Below, piece by piece: positions 42,408 through 51,728 of a stretch of 64,000 nucleotides of DNA. A program made the translations under genes and the position numbers. This DNA is from Streptomyces hygroscopicus. Lineage in GTDB: Bacteria > Actinomycetota > Actinomycetes > Streptomycetales > Streptomycetaceae. Positions within the stretch are counted from its first letter, which is position 1; each line of letters begins with the position of its first letter. The DNA lies in NCBI GenBank assembly GCA_002021875.1, contig CP018627.1, positions 10,478,001-10,542,000 of the forward strand. Reading direction: 5' to 3'. The notes beneath the pieces are model-generated. The model did not search any database. It had not been told where the DNA came from and saw only the letters and a program-made list of their open reading frames with translations.

Positions 42408-44783
42408 TCAGACCGTATCCTCCGGCGGGTGTTCGCCATCGGCCTCCGCGGTGCGGTGCTGTTCCGCTACCCAGACCGCCACCTGCGCACGCGAGGTGAA
42501 ACCCAGCTTGCTCAAAATGTGCTCAATATGGCCCTCGGCCGTGCGCTGGGCGATGACCAGGGACGAGGCGATCTCCTTGTTGCTGAGCCCCTGCGCGACC
42601 AGTCGCGCGATTTCGGACTCCCGGGGCGTCAGCGGCGACGGCCGCCCGCCCACCGCCGTCTCCTCGCTGGGCAGTTCGTCCTCGAGCGCGTACACCAGCG
42701 CCTCGGCGTAGGACAGCCGGGCGCCCCGTTTGAACGCCGCGTTGAAGGCCGCTTTGCCCAGGGCCCGCCGCACCGTGGCTTCGCACTCCTCGTGGTAGTG
42801 GACGAGATGCCCGTAGCCGGAGTGCGGGGCGCCGATGGCGTGCCAGATGGTCCGCAGGGCGCCGAGCAGCCCGGCCGCCCGCGTATGGTCCCGGTCGGTG
42901 GCCGCGATCCAGGCCAGCACCTCCAGATTGACCGCGACACCCAGCGGATCGTCCAGCGAGCGGTTGAACGTGAGGCTGTCCTTCTCCAGGGCGGCCGCCC
43001 GGGCGGTGTCGCCCTGGCGCCAGACGTCCATGCCGAGCGCCATCATCGTGTAGGCCCGGTGCCAGCCCTCCCCGTACGCGTCGCACACCGCCAGCGACTC
43101 CTCGCCCAGGGCGATCGCGCGTGGTGAGTCGCCGATGAAGGAGTGGGCGAGCGAGAGCCGGATGAGCGCCAGGGCCAGCCCCACCGGATCGCCGGTCGCG
43201 CGATGGCGGGTCACGGCCTCCTCGTAGAGCGCGATCGCGGATCGGGTCTCGCCCCGGTACATGGCGACCATGCCGGAGTAGAGCGCGGTGTAGGCGAGCA
43301 CCGGGTCCAGGCCCAGCCGGGTCCCGATGGACCGGCTCTCCTCGAGCATGGCCGCGGCGGCATCGGTGTCCGACTGGATGACGGCCAGCCAGCTGTCGGT
43401 CCACAGGGCCCGCGCCCGTGCCCCGGTCGGTTCGGTGCACAGCGCCAGGGCCCGGTCCAGCCAGCGGCGGCCCTCGCCGAGGTAGTAGCTGGTGATCCAG
43501 TGGTAGAGCAGATCGGCCGCCATCTCCAGACCGCGGCCGGTCTGCCCTGGCTCGGCCAGGCAGCCCTCCAGCGCGGTGCGCAGATTGGCGTGCTCCAGCT
43601 GGAGCCGGGCGAACCACTGCACCTGGGCCGGTCCGAAGAGCGCCGCCCGCGCGTCCGCGGCGAGCCCGCGGTAGTAGTCGCGATGGCGCTCCAGCCGTAC
43701 GGCCTCCTCCCCGGCGGCGGCCAGCCGCTCACGGCCGTAACCGCGCAGTGTGTCCAGCATCCGGTAGCGCACCGTCGTCCGGTGCTCCTCTCTGAGCAGC
43801 ACCGACTTGTCCACCAGCTCGGTCACCAGGTCCAGGATCTCCTCGCGGTCGATGCCCTCGCCCGAGCAGACCGCCTCGGCCGCGTCCAGGTCCAGGCTTC
43901 CGGCGAACACCGAGACCCGGGCCCACAGCAGCCGCTCCCGCTCGGTGCACAGCTCATAGCTCCAGTCGATCAGCGCCCGCAGCGTCTGATGGCGGGGGAG
44001 GACCGTCCGGGAGCCGGTGGTCAGCAGCCGGAACCGGTCGTCGAGCCGGTCCAGCAGCTGCTGGACGGACAGGGCGCGCAGCCGTACGACCGCGATCTCG
44101 ATGCCCAGCGGGATGCCGTCGAGCCGGCGGCAGATCAGCTCGATGGCGTCGCGGTTGTCCTCGGTGAGCTGGAATCCGGGCACGATGGCCGCCGCCCGCT
44201 CGGTGAACAGCCGTATCGCGTCGCACCGCGCGAGGGTGGCGAGGGTGGGCCGTGGACCTTCGAGGTCCGGCAGCCCGAGGGTGGGGACGGCCAGGCTCTG
44301 CTCACCGGCCGTGCCCAGCGCCTGACGGCTGGTGGCCAGCAGCCGCAGCCGGGGCGCCGCGCGCAGCAGCCGGTCGGCGAGCCGGGCGCACTCCTCCAGG
44401 AGGTGTTCGCAGTTGTCGAGGACGATCAGTGCCTGCCGGTCCCGCAGATGGTCGACGAGGACGTCAAGCGCCGGGCGGGGGGAGTGGTCCCGTATCTCCA
44501 GTGCTTCGGTGACGCCCTGGGCGAGCATCGCGGGGTTGTCCAGCTCGGCGAGTTCGGCCAGCCAGACGCCGTCGGGGAAGGCCCGGCGCGCCTCGTCCGC
44601 CACCCGCAGCGCCAGCCGGGTCTTGCCCACTCCGCCGACGCCGGTGAGGGTGACCAGGCGGGACGCGGACAGCATCTCCTTGACCTCGGCCGCCTCATGC
44701 CGACGTCCCACAAAACTCGTCACCTCGGCCGGCAGCCTGACTGTCTGCCGTCCGGTCGGGGTGCTCGTCGCCACCGCACCCAT
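42408..44783 (-). CDS. LuxR-family regulator with N-terminal NB-ARC ATPase and TPR-like region
   Basis: 791 residues. An ATPase domain (about 20-330) begins with VTSFVGRRHEAAEVKEML. It has Walker A GVGGVGKT at residues 48-55, Walker B ALIVLDNCEHLL, and RLLATSRQALG, typical of the AfsR/LuxR NB-ARC group. Helical TPR-like repeats (about 340-700) follow. The C-terminal LuxR-type helix-turn-helix (about 725-785) reads SPLTPRESEIARLVAQGLSN and KEIASSLVIAQRTAEGHIEH, then ILSKLGFTSRAQ. It is divergent from the DUF5999 gene across a 305-base region. Regulators of this type switch on ligand and ATP binding. No target is apparent, though the three LAL genes lie 1.2 kb away. Confidence 0.92.
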   Translation of the reverse strand: MGAVATSTPTGRQTVRLPAEVTSFVGRRHEAAEVKEMLSASRLVTLTGVGGVGKTRLALRVADEARRAFPDGVWLAELAELDNPAMLAQGVTEALEIRDHSPRPALDVLVDHLRDRQALIVLDNCEHLLEECARLADRLLRAAPRLRLLATSRQALGTAGEQSLAVPTLGLPDLEGPRPTLATLARCDAIRLFTERAAAIVPGFQLTEDNRDAIELICRRLDGIPLGIEIAVVRLRALSVQQLLDRLDDRFRLLTTGSRTVLPRHQTLRALIDWSYELCTERERLLWARVSVFAGSLDLDAAEAVCSGEGIDREEILDLVTELVDKSVLLREEHRTTVRYRMLDTLRGYGRERLAAAGEEAVRLERHRDYYRGLAADARAALFGPAQVQWFARLQLEHANLRTALEGCLAEPGQTGRGLEMAADLLYHWITSYYLGEGRRWLDRALALCTEPTGARARALWTDSWLAVIQSDTDAAAAMLEESRSIGTRLGLDPVLAYTALYSGMVAMYRGETRSAIALYEEAVTRHRATGDPVGLALALIRLSLAHSFIGDSPRAIALGEESLAVCDAYGEGWHRAYTMMALGMDVWRQGDTARAAALEKDSLTFNRSLDDPLGVAVNLEVLAWIAATDRDHTRAAGLLGALRTIWHAIGAPHSGYGHLVHYHEECEATVRRALGKAAFNAAFKRGARLSYAEALVYALEDELPSEETAVGGRPSPLTPRESEIARLVAQGLSNKEIASSLVIAQRTAEGHIEHILSKLGFTSRAQVAVWVAEQHRTAEADGEHPPEDTV

Positions 44784-45087
44784 CGATGCCTCGCACCGGG
44801 CTCGGGTGGACGGGCAGACGCCCGACGGACCCGAGGCCCTGTTTCCAGGCTATGCCCCGGCCGCGAGCCACCGCACGCACTTCGGGCGGGCGGTCTGCCT
44901 GCCGGGGCGGTGTTTCACCGAGGGTGAGCGGGGGTCGGCCGCCCGTGACCTCCCCGGGGGGCCGGAGGCGGGTTCGGGTACCGATGCGGGGAGATCTCCC
45001 CTCGTCGCGCACCGCCGCGCCGACCCACCATGGTGACCTCGGATACGAGTTCCGCCAGCCCATGGCGGAAGATCGAAGGTTCGGACC
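44784..45087. other. Divergent intergenic region with a 14-bp perfect palindrome
   Basis: A 304-base gap between the NB-ARC LuxR gene and the DUF5999 gene. GGGGAGATCTCCCC at 44988-45001 is a perfect palindrome. It superficially resembles the GGGA-WW-TCCC core recognised by PAS-LuxR regulators of polyene clusters but has two extra central bases. No other gene or RNA feature is visible. Confidence 0.4.
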
Positions 45088-45282
45088 ATGTGCCTCCATC
45101 AACCTCCCTGTCCGTCGGCCGACGCATCGGATCATGATTCGGCGCGTCTGGTGGCCACCCACCCCGAGCAGGGGTGGAGCCTGCTCTGCAACGGAGTGGT
45201 GATCTTCGCGGACGCGGGTGAACTCCTTCCCGACGGGCGTGCCATCCCCGCCCCCCGGACCAGCCCCGACCAGTCGACATGA
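45088..45282 (+). CDS. DUF5999 family small protein
   Basis: 64 residues: MCLHQPPCPSADASDHDSAR, then LVATHPEQGWSLLCNGVV, then IFADAGELLPDGRAIP. The HQPPCPSA start, HPEQGWSLLCNGV centre and ELLPDG are diagnostic of this actinobacterial small family. Two N-terminal Cys residues and a third in LLCNG could bind metal. The function is unknown. GAAGG lies eight bases upstream of the start, and the stop overlaps the next ATG as ATGA, so it is co-translated with the RsbW-like ATPase. DUF5999 genes commonly accompany such ATPases in Streptomyces. Confidence 0.9.
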   Translation: MCLHQPPCPSADASDHDSARLVATHPEQGWSLLCNGVVIFADAGELLPDGRAIPAPRTSPDQST

Positions 45283-45785
45283 ACGCGACCACTCCCACCA
45301 TCTCGCGTGGCGCCCCGGTGAGCACCGAGCGCCGGCCCGAGGCCGCCCGGCCTCCCGCCACCCGTGGCGGGACGTCATGGCTGCTGCCCTCCGAGCCCTC
45401 GTCGGTGCCCAGGGCCCGGCGGCTGGCCATCGCCCAGCTCGGGGTATGGGGGCTGCACGACTTCTCCGACGACGCCGAGCTGCTCGTCAGCGAGCTGGTG
45501 ACCAATGCCCTGCGGCACGCGGGCGGACCGATCCGCCTGACGCTCTCCTTGTGCTCCGTCGACCGCGCTTTCCGGTGCGAGGTGGCGGACGAGCACCCCG
45601 GGGAGCTCCGGGTGCGCCGCACATGCGGCGATGACGAAGGCGGCCGCGGACTCCATCTGCTGGACCTGCTCTCCCGCTGCTGGGGCTCCACCTGCACGGC
45701 GGCGGGCAAGGTCGTCTGGTTCGAGCTCCACCCGCCTGCCGTCGCCCTGGAAGCCGCCCTGGAAGAAGCGCACATGACCCCGTGA
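45279..45785 (+). CDS. RsbW-like ATP-binding protein (HATPase_c, anti-sigma/regulatory type)
   Basis: 168 residues. The GHKL ATP-binding fold shows the N-box ELLVSELVTNALRHAGG (Asn ligand), the G1-box EVADEHPGELR (usually D-x-G-x-G; here D-E-H-P-G), and the G2-box GDDEGGRGLHLLDLLSRCWG. The N-terminal 35 residues are disordered. The family includes anti-sigma factors that bind sigma B-type factors, and many Streptomyces paralogues with unknown partners. Translation is coupled to the DUF5999 gene. Presence next to the regulator island suggests a role in signal relay, but a partner sigma factor or anti-anti-sigma factor is not in the window. Confidence 0.9.
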   Translation: MNATTPTISRGAPVSTERRPEAARPPATRGGTSWLLPSEPSSVPRARRLAIAQLGVWGLHDFSDDAELLVSELVTNALRHAGGPIRLTLSLCSVDRAFRCEVADEHPGELRVRRTCGDDEGGRGLHLLDLLSRCWGSTCTAAGKVVWFELHPPAVALEAALEEAHMTP

Positions 45786-45918
45786 ACGTGAGCCGACGAA
45801 AGGAGATGCCATAGACGACTTCATGCCTCGTACCCACACAGTGATACCGAAGGGCCCGGGGGCGGAATGGTGATCGCCCTCACCACGCCTTCCGTCTCCG
45901 GGCTCCACTGAATCGATA

Positions 45919-45948
45919 TTGATCGTCGTCACAGCGGTCGTGTAGCCT
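45919..45948 (+). promoter_or_regulatory. Candidate promoter for the LAL regulator cluster
   Basis: TTGATC (45919-45924) and TAGCCT (45943-45948) are 18 bases apart in an A/T-rich intergenic region, about 70 bases before the first LAL start. The flanking AATCGATATTGATC is partly symmetric and may be an operator. Confidence 0.4.
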
Positions 45949-46016
45949 CCTGATCGCGGCATTAGCAAACTTTTCCGGAAGATTGTTCGCGTTTTGTGGC
46001 TCTAGGAGGCTGCGTG

Positions 46017-48914
46017 GTGGACCGGAAAATCGATTCCGGTTTACCCGGCGCGCTTGTCGGGCGCGCTGCCGAACTCGCGGCGCTGACCGCCCACGCGGAG
46101 GCCGCCCACAACGGCCGTTCCGGTCTGGTGGTCCTGTCGGGCCCGGCCGGAATCGGCAAGACCAGCCTGCTGCGCGCCTTCCTCGACAGCGACGTCTGCC
46201 GGAAGATGACCGTTCTGCACGGCACCTGCGGTCAGGTGGTGGCCGGCGCCGGCTACAGCGGAGTGCGTGCCCTCTTCGGGGGACTCGGGCTCTCGGCCGA
46301 GGACGCCCAGGACTCCCCGCTGCTGCGCGGCAGCGCCCGCCGCGCTCTTCCCGCGCTCAGCCCCCACCCGGGCGAGGAGGGACCGCCCACGGCGGCCTCC
46401 GTCTACCCGGTGCTGCACGGCCTGTACTGGCTTGCGGCCAACCTGATGACCCAGGGCCCGCTCGTGCTGGTCCTGGACGATGTGCACTGGTGCGACGAGC
46501 GGTCCCTGCGCTGGATCGACTTCCTGCTGCGCCGGGCCGACGAGCTGCCGCTGCTGGTGGTGCTCGCCCAGCGCACCGAGGAGGAGCCGGTCGCCCCCGC
46601 GACCCTGGCGGACGTCCTCGCCCAGCCCCGCTCCTCGGTGATCCGCCTTGACCCGCTGACCGACACCGAAGTGGCCGAAATGGCCCGCCAGGTCTTCGCG
46701 GTCCCCGTCGCGCACTCCTTCGCCGGGCGCGCCGCCGCCGTCTGCGGCGGCAATCCGCTGACCGTCACCCGGCTGTTGCGCGAGCTGCGGGCCAAGGGCG
46801 TCTCACCCGACGAGACCGGCCTGCGCGAGATCGCCGAGGTCGGGCAGTACGTGGTCGCCCTCTCCGTGCGCGCCCTCTTCGAGGCCCGGCCCGCCTGGGT
46901 CCGGGAGGTGGCCACCGCCATCGCGGTGCTCGGCGAGGAGGACGTGGAGCACGTCGGCGCGCTGGCCGGGGTGCCCGCGGCCCGTGTCGCGGAAGCCGTG
47001 GAGCTGCTGCGCGGGGCCGAGGTGATGGCGCCGGACCGGGCGGACCTGGCCCATGACGTGGTGCGCTCCGCGGTTCTGGAAGCCGCCGGGGAGGGGCCGC
47101 TGGCCGAGCTGCGCGCCCGGGCGGCACTGCTGCTGAGCGATGCCGGACGGCCCGCCGAGGAGGTCGCCAACCAGGTGCTGCTGGTGCCCGGCACCCCCCA
47201 GCCGTGGATGGGCTGGGTGCTGCGGGAGGCCGCCGTCCAGGCCGAGCACCGAGGCGCCCCGGAGGCCGCCGCCCGCTATCTCTACCGCGTCCTGGAGGCG
47301 GAGCCGGACAGCCTGTCGGCCCATGTCCCGCTCGCCAAGGCGCTCGCGGAGATCAATCCCGCCGAGGCCATCCGCCTGCTCAGGCGCGCGCTCACCCTGG
47401 CCACCGACGTCCGGACCAAGGCGCCCGTCGCCGTGCAGTTCGGCCTCACCTGCCTCACCGTCCAGCAGTCACCGACCGCCGTCCGGGTGCTCAGCGAGGT
47501 GCTCGACGAGCTCGAGGCCGAGCTGGGGCCCGACCCCGATCCGCGCGACCGTGAGCTGCGCACCCTCGTCCAATCGGCGCTGCTGATCAGCGGATCCGAC
47601 GAGAAGGCCACGATCCATACGGTCCGGGAGCGCTTCGCGCGGATTCCCGAACCCTCCGGGGACACCCCCGCCCAGCGGCAGATGCTCGCCATGATGACGG
47701 TCCTGTCCGCGATGGAGGGCCGCTCGGTGCGGCGGACCGTGGAACAGGCCCACCGCGCGCTGAGCTCCTCGGACCGGCTCGACAACTGGTCGCTGCTCTT
47801 CTCCGCGTTCACCCTGGGCCTGGCCGACGAGGTCGAGGGGGCGATGGAGGCGCTGGACCACGCGCTGCGCCAGGGCCAGGACAACGCCGCGGTGTGGTCG
47901 TATGTGATCACCCTGTCCTACCGCGCCATGCTGCTGCACGGCTTCGGCGCGATCCCCGACGCGCTCGCCGACGCCCAGACCGCCGTCGAGATCATCGGCG
48001 AGGAGCGCTGGAGCGGCAATGTGACCATGCCCCAGACCGCGCTGGCGACGATCCTGATCGACCGGGGCGAACCGGAGCGGGCCGAGGAGCTGCTGGCCGC
48101 CGTCACCCGGCCGAACCTGGACGGGTTCGTCATGGAGTACCACTGGTATCTCATGGCCCGGGCCCGGGCCCGCTGGGCGCTCGGCGACGGCGCCACCGCG
48201 CTGCGGCTGCTGCTCGACTGCGGCGCCTCGCTGGAGGATTCCGGTTTCGCCAACCCGGCGTTCGTGCCCTGGTGGACCGAGGCGGCCTGTGTGCTCGCGG
48301 CGGAGAAGCGGGCGGACGAGGCGCGGGACCTGGTCGAGCACGGCGCCGAGCTGGCCCGCCGCTGGAGCACCCCGCGCGCCTTCGGGCTCGCCGCCCTCGC
48401 CCGCGGGGTGACCACCCCCGGCGAGGAGGGCATCGCGCATCTCACCGAGGCGGTCGAGCACCTCTCCGGGTCGCCCGCCCGCGCCGAGCACGCCCGGGCC
48501 GAGTTCCTGCTCGGCGGGGCGCTGTTGGACATCGGGCGGCCGCGCGACGCCCGGGAGCGGCTGCGCTCGGCCGTCGACCTCGCCCAGGGCTGCGGCGCGC
48601 TCGCGCTCGCCAAGGACGCCCGTAACCGGCTGGTCGCCGCGGGCGGCCGGATGCGTGAGATCACCGCCTCACCGGTCGATCTGCTCACCGGCACCGAGCG
48701 CAAAGTGGCCCAAATGGCCTCGCTCGGGGCGGGCAACCGTGAGATCGCCGAGTCGCTGTTCGTCACCGTACGCACCGTCGAGACCCATCTCACCAGCGTC
48801 TACCGGAAGCTGAGTGTCGGTCAGCGCGGTGAGCTGGCCTCGGTGCTGAACACCCCGAGCCTTCCCGACCCACAGGCACCGGCGTGGGTCTTCGCCTCCC
48901 GCGGCCGACGCTGA
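46017..48914 (+). CDS. LAL-family LuxR regulator 1 (intact Walker A)
   Basis: 965 residues from GTG at 46017, seven bases after AGGAGG; the GTG at 46014 is also possible. The ATPase domain has LVGRAAELAAL, Walker A GPAGIGKT (42-49) and Walker B LVLVLDDVHWCDE (149-161). Helical repeats fill the middle. The C-terminal LuxR helix-turn-helix (about 900-950) shows LTGTERKVAQMASLGAGNRE, IAESLFVTVRTVETHLTSVY and RKLSVGQRGELA. The length and order fit NysRI/AmphRI-type activators of polyene biosynthesis. It is the first of three tandem LALs and the only one with an unaltered Walker A lysine. It is probably activated by ATP and an inducer and then drives target promoters. Confidence 0.92.
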   Translation: MDRKIDSGLPGALVGRAAELAALTAHAEAAHNGRSGLVVLSGPAGIGKTSLLRAFLDSDVCRKMTVLHGTCGQVVAGAGYSGVRALFGGLGLSAEDAQDSPLLRGSARRALPALSPHPGEEGPPTAASVYPVLHGLYWLAANLMTQGPLVLVLDDVHWCDERSLRWIDFLLRRADELPLLVVLAQRTEEEPVAPATLADVLAQPRSSVIRLDPLTDTEVAEMARQVFAVPVAHSFAGRAAAVCGGNPLTVTRLLRELRAKGVSPDETGLREIAEVGQYVVALSVRALFEARPAWVREVATAIAVLGEEDVEHVGALAGVPAARVAEAVELLRGAEVMAPDRADLAHDVVRSAVLEAAGEGPLAELRARAALLLSDAGRPAEEVANQVLLVPGTPQPWMGWVLREAAVQAEHRGAPEAAARYLYRVLEAEPDSLSAHVPLAKALAEINPAEAIRLLRRALTLATDVRTKAPVAVQFGLTCLTVQQSPTAVRVLSEVLDELEAELGPDPDPRDRELRTLVQSALLISGSDEKATIHTVRERFARIPEPSGDTPAQRQMLAMMTVLSAMEGRSVRRTVEQAHRALSSSDRLDNWSLLFSAFTLGLADEVEGAMEALDHALRQGQDNAAVWSYVITLSYRAMLLHGFGAIPDALADAQTAVEIIGEERWSGNVTMPQTALATILIDRGEPERAEELLAAVTRPNLDGFVMEYHWYLMARARARWALGDGATALRLLLDCGASLEDSGFANPAFVPWWTEAACVLAAEKRADEARDLVEHGAELARRWSTPRAFGLAALARGVTTPGEEGIAHLTEAVEHLSGSPARAEHARAEFLLGGALLDIGRPRDARERLRSAVDLAQGCGALALAKDARNRLVAAGGRMREITASPVDLLTGTERKVAQMASLGAGNREIAESLFVTVRTVETHLTSVYRKLSVGQRGELASVLNTPSLPDPQAPAWVFASRGRR

Positions 48915-48959
48915 CGGGCAGGCGGGGCCGGGTGCCATGTCCGCCCCCCGCCCCAGGCA

Positions 48960-48965
48960 TATAGT
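48960..48965 (+). promoter_or_regulatory. Candidate -10 box for a leaderless LAL2 transcript
   Basis: TATAGT at 48960-48965 matches the Streptomyces -10 consensus and ends six bases before the LAL2 ATG at 48972, where no ribosome-binding site is present. Transcription starting at this ATG would give a leaderless mRNA. Confidence 0.45.
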
Positions 48966-48971
48966 CACACC

Positions 48972-51728
48972 ATGCAGCTCAACGGGCTCCCGTTCCCCGG
49001 CCGTGAACGAGAGCAGGCCATGCTTGCCCAGACCGTCGCCGATCTCGGCAGGGGCCGTTCCTCGGTGGTGACGCTGATCGGCAGACCCGGCTACGGACAG
49101 AGCCGTCTGCTGAACCTCGCCGCCCGGCTGGCCGAGGACCAGGGCTATCGCGTTCTGCGCGCCCAGGCGACGCCGGGCGAGCGCGAGGTGCGCTACGGCG
49201 TGGTGGCACAGTTGCTGACCCCGATGGACGGACTCACCGACGGCTCGCTGAAGGCCCTGACCGGACGGGGACCCGAGAGCCGCTTACCGGGCCTGACCGA
49301 GTTGCTACGAACCGCGCGTGGACAGCCCACGCTGCTGGTGGTCGATGATGTGGAATGGCTGGACCCGGCCTCGCAGCGCTGGTTCGGGGCGCTCATCCGG
49401 CGCCTGCCCGACGCCCGGATCGCCCTGCTGGTGAGCGGCACCGGCCGGCTCCGCCCGGGCGCCTGCCCCCTTTCCACCGCGCCGCAGCAGGTGATCACCC
49501 TCGAAGTCGAGCTGGCCCCGCTCGCTCCGCGCGATGTGGCCGCCACGGTCGCGCTGATCTGCGACCGCCCCGGCGAGCCCGCCTTCACCTCGGCCGCCCT
49601 GGAGGCCAGCGCGGGCAACCCCGAGGTGCTGTCCGAGGCGCTGAGGCGCTTCATCAGACGCGGATACGCACCGGTGGCCGGGCGGGTGCCGGAACTGTCC
49701 ACGATCGCCGAGGCCGTCAGCGGTGAACTCGCCGTCCGCGCACTCGGAGCGCTGTCCGACACGGCCGTCGCCGTCGTCCGCGCCCTCGCCGTCTGCGGCG
49801 ATCTGCTGGATCTGTCCCTGCTGTACGCGCTCGCGGATCCCCGCGCCGCGAGCGAGCCCGGACTGCCCGAGGCACTCCAGGAAAGCGGGCTCGCCACCGC
49901 CACCGAGACCGGGCTCCGGCTGAGCCGGCCCGAGGCGCGGAGCTGGATCCTCGCCGAGATGCCCGGCGACGAGCGGGCCGAACTGCACGCCCGCGCCGCC
50001 GAGTTGGCCTACCGGGCGGCCGTACCCGACGAGGACATCGCCCGGCTGCTGCTCGCCGCCCGCCCGGTCGACGAGCCCTGGGTGATCCCCGTACTGCGCC
50101 GTACCTGCGCCGCCGCACTGCGCGGGGGCCGGACCGCCCAGGCGATCGCCTGCCTGTCGCGGGCGCTGGAGGAACCGCTGGACCCGGCGCCGCGCGCCCA
50201 GTTGGGCCTGGAACTGGCCGCCGTCGAAGTGCTGGCCGTCCCCGAGGCCGCGGGCCGCCGGCTGGCGGAGATCATCCGCACCGGCGACGGCGGGCCCGGC
50301 CGGATCCGGGTACGCGCCGCCGACCTGGGGCTCTCCCGCGGCGACGACAAGGCCCTGCGCCGCGCGATCGCCGACGTACTGCCCTTCACCGACGGCGAGG
50401 AACGAGGGGCCCTGGCCGGGCTGTTCTGGCTCACCGAGTCCGTCGGGCAGGAGGACACCGATCTGGTCCCGGACGGCATCCCCCCGCTGCCCGCCGACCC
50501 CACCTGCCCGGTGCAGGCCGCGGCGCTCGCCTGGCGACTGGCCCTGCGCGGCGAGGACCTGCCCACCGCCCGGGCGCTGGCCCAGCGGGTCTTCACCGTG
50601 GACGGCGCCGCGGGGGCCCTGATCCTGCCCCGGCTCACCGCCGCCCGCACCCTGCTGCTGACCGACGACCTGGACGAGGCCGAGGTCCGGCTGGACGTGC
50701 TCAACACCGATCTGCGCAGGCGGCACGCCCGCGCGGCCGCCGCACAGGCCATGGCCGTGCGCGGCGAGCTGAACCTGCGGCGCGGCCGGCTCGACATGGC
50801 CGAACGGGACGTGGCCGCCGCGGAGCGGTCACTGCCGCGCTCCCTCTGGCATCGCTACACCGTCCCGTATCTGATGGCCATCCGGATCCTCATCGCCCTG
50901 GAGAACGGCGATGTCGGCCAGGCCAGTGCGCTCGCGGGCGCGTCCGCGCCCGCCGAGTCGCGGGAGGGCGGCTCCTGGGGCTATCTGCTCTTCGCCAGGG
51001 CGCTGGTGGCCGTCAAGGACGACCGGCTGCCCGAGGCGCTGGAGCTGTTCCGCTCCACCGGCAGGTGGGAGCTGGGCCGCGGACGGATCAACCCCGCCCT
51101 GATGCCTTGGCGTTCGATGGCCGCCCGGGTCCACGACGCCCTCGGCGACCACGAGGAGGCACGGCGGCTCACCGATGAGGAGCTCGCGCTGGCCCGGCTG
51201 TGGGGCGCCCCCAACACGATCGGCTGGGCTCAGCTGGGCGCCGGACGGCTGGCCCGCGAGGGGCAGGTCGACCGTCTCCGCGAGGCGGTGGCCACCCTGC
51301 GCGACACCCCGGCCCGGCTCGCCTACGCGGGGTCCCTGATGGAGCTGGCCACGGCCGAGCTCGACGCCGGGAACCCGCGGGCCGCGGCCCCCCTGGTGGC
51401 CGAGCTGTTCACCTTCGCCATCGCCCACCGGTCCTCCAGCCGGCTGGTCGAACGGGTGCGCGCGCTGTCCGAGCGGGCCGGGCCGTCCGCCGTTCGCGGA
51501 CGCGTCCCGCATCCGGCGTGGGCGAGCCTGACCGAACCCGAACAGCGCACCGCGGCCCTTGTCGGACTCGGTCATGGCAACCGGGAGATAGCGGAAACCC
51601 TCTCTGTCACCAGACGCACCGTGGAGCTGAGGCTCAGCGGCGCGTACCGGAAGCTGGGGATCAGCGGCCGAGCAGAGCTGATCGCGTTGCTGCGGGCGGC
51701 AGAGGGAGGCGGAACGGATGTTGCTTGA
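48972..51728 (+). CDS. LAL-family LuxR regulator 2 (Walker A Lys replaced by Gln)
   Basis: 918 residues. ATPase region: GREREQAMLAQTV, then Walker A GRPGYGQS at 37-44 with Gln43 (codon 49098-49100) where the family has Lys, and Walker B TLLVVDDVEWLD. Helical repeats follow. The C-terminal helix-turn-helix (about 855-910) reads SLTEPEQRTAALVGLGHGN and REIAETLSVTRRTVELRLSG, then AYRKLGISGRAELIAL. Loss of the lysine should prevent normal ATP hydrolysis, so the protein may work as a constitutive or modulating partner of LAL1. No ribosome-binding site precedes the ATG. The stop overlaps the start of LAL3 by 11 bases. Confidence 0.9.
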   Translation: MQLNGLPFPGREREQAMLAQTVADLGRGRSSVVTLIGRPGYGQSRLLNLAARLAEDQGYRVLRAQATPGEREVRYGVVAQLLTPMDGLTDGSLKALTGRGPESRLPGLTELLRTARGQPTLLVVDDVEWLDPASQRWFGALIRRLPDARIALLVSGTGRLRPGACPLSTAPQQVITLEVELAPLAPRDVAATVALICDRPGEPAFTSAALEASAGNPEVLSEALRRFIRRGYAPVAGRVPELSTIAEAVSGELAVRALGALSDTAVAVVRALAVCGDLLDLSLLYALADPRAASEPGLPEALQESGLATATETGLRLSRPEARSWILAEMPGDERAELHARAAELAYRAAVPDEDIARLLLAARPVDEPWVIPVLRRTCAAALRGGRTAQAIACLSRALEEPLDPAPRAQLGLELAAVEVLAVPEAAGRRLAEIIRTGDGGPGRIRVRAADLGLSRGDDKALRRAIADVLPFTDGEERGALAGLFWLTESVGQEDTDLVPDGIPPLPADPTCPVQAAALAWRLALRGEDLPTARALAQRVFTVDGAAGALILPRLTAARTLLLTDDLDEAEVRLDVLNTDLRRRHARAAAAQAMAVRGELNLRRGRLDMAERDVAAAERSLPRSLWHRYTVPYLMAIRILIALENGDVGQASALAGASAPAESREGGSWGYLLFARALVAVKDDRLPEALELFRSTGRWELGRGRINPALMPWRSMAARVHDALGDHEEARRLTDEELALARLWGAPNTIGWAQLGAGRLAREGQVDRLREAVATLRDTPARLAYAGSLMELATAELDAGNPRAAAPLVAELFTFAIAHRSSSRLVERVRALSERAGPSAVRGRVPHPAWASLTEPEQRTAALVGLGHGNREIAETLSVTRRTVELRLSGAYRKLGISGRAELIALLRAAEGGGTDVA

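Noticed and set aside
45798..45814. Good ribosome-binding site AAAGGAG before ATG-CCA-TAG
   Set aside because: The frame ends after two codons; it may be a relic, but there is no gene to annotate.
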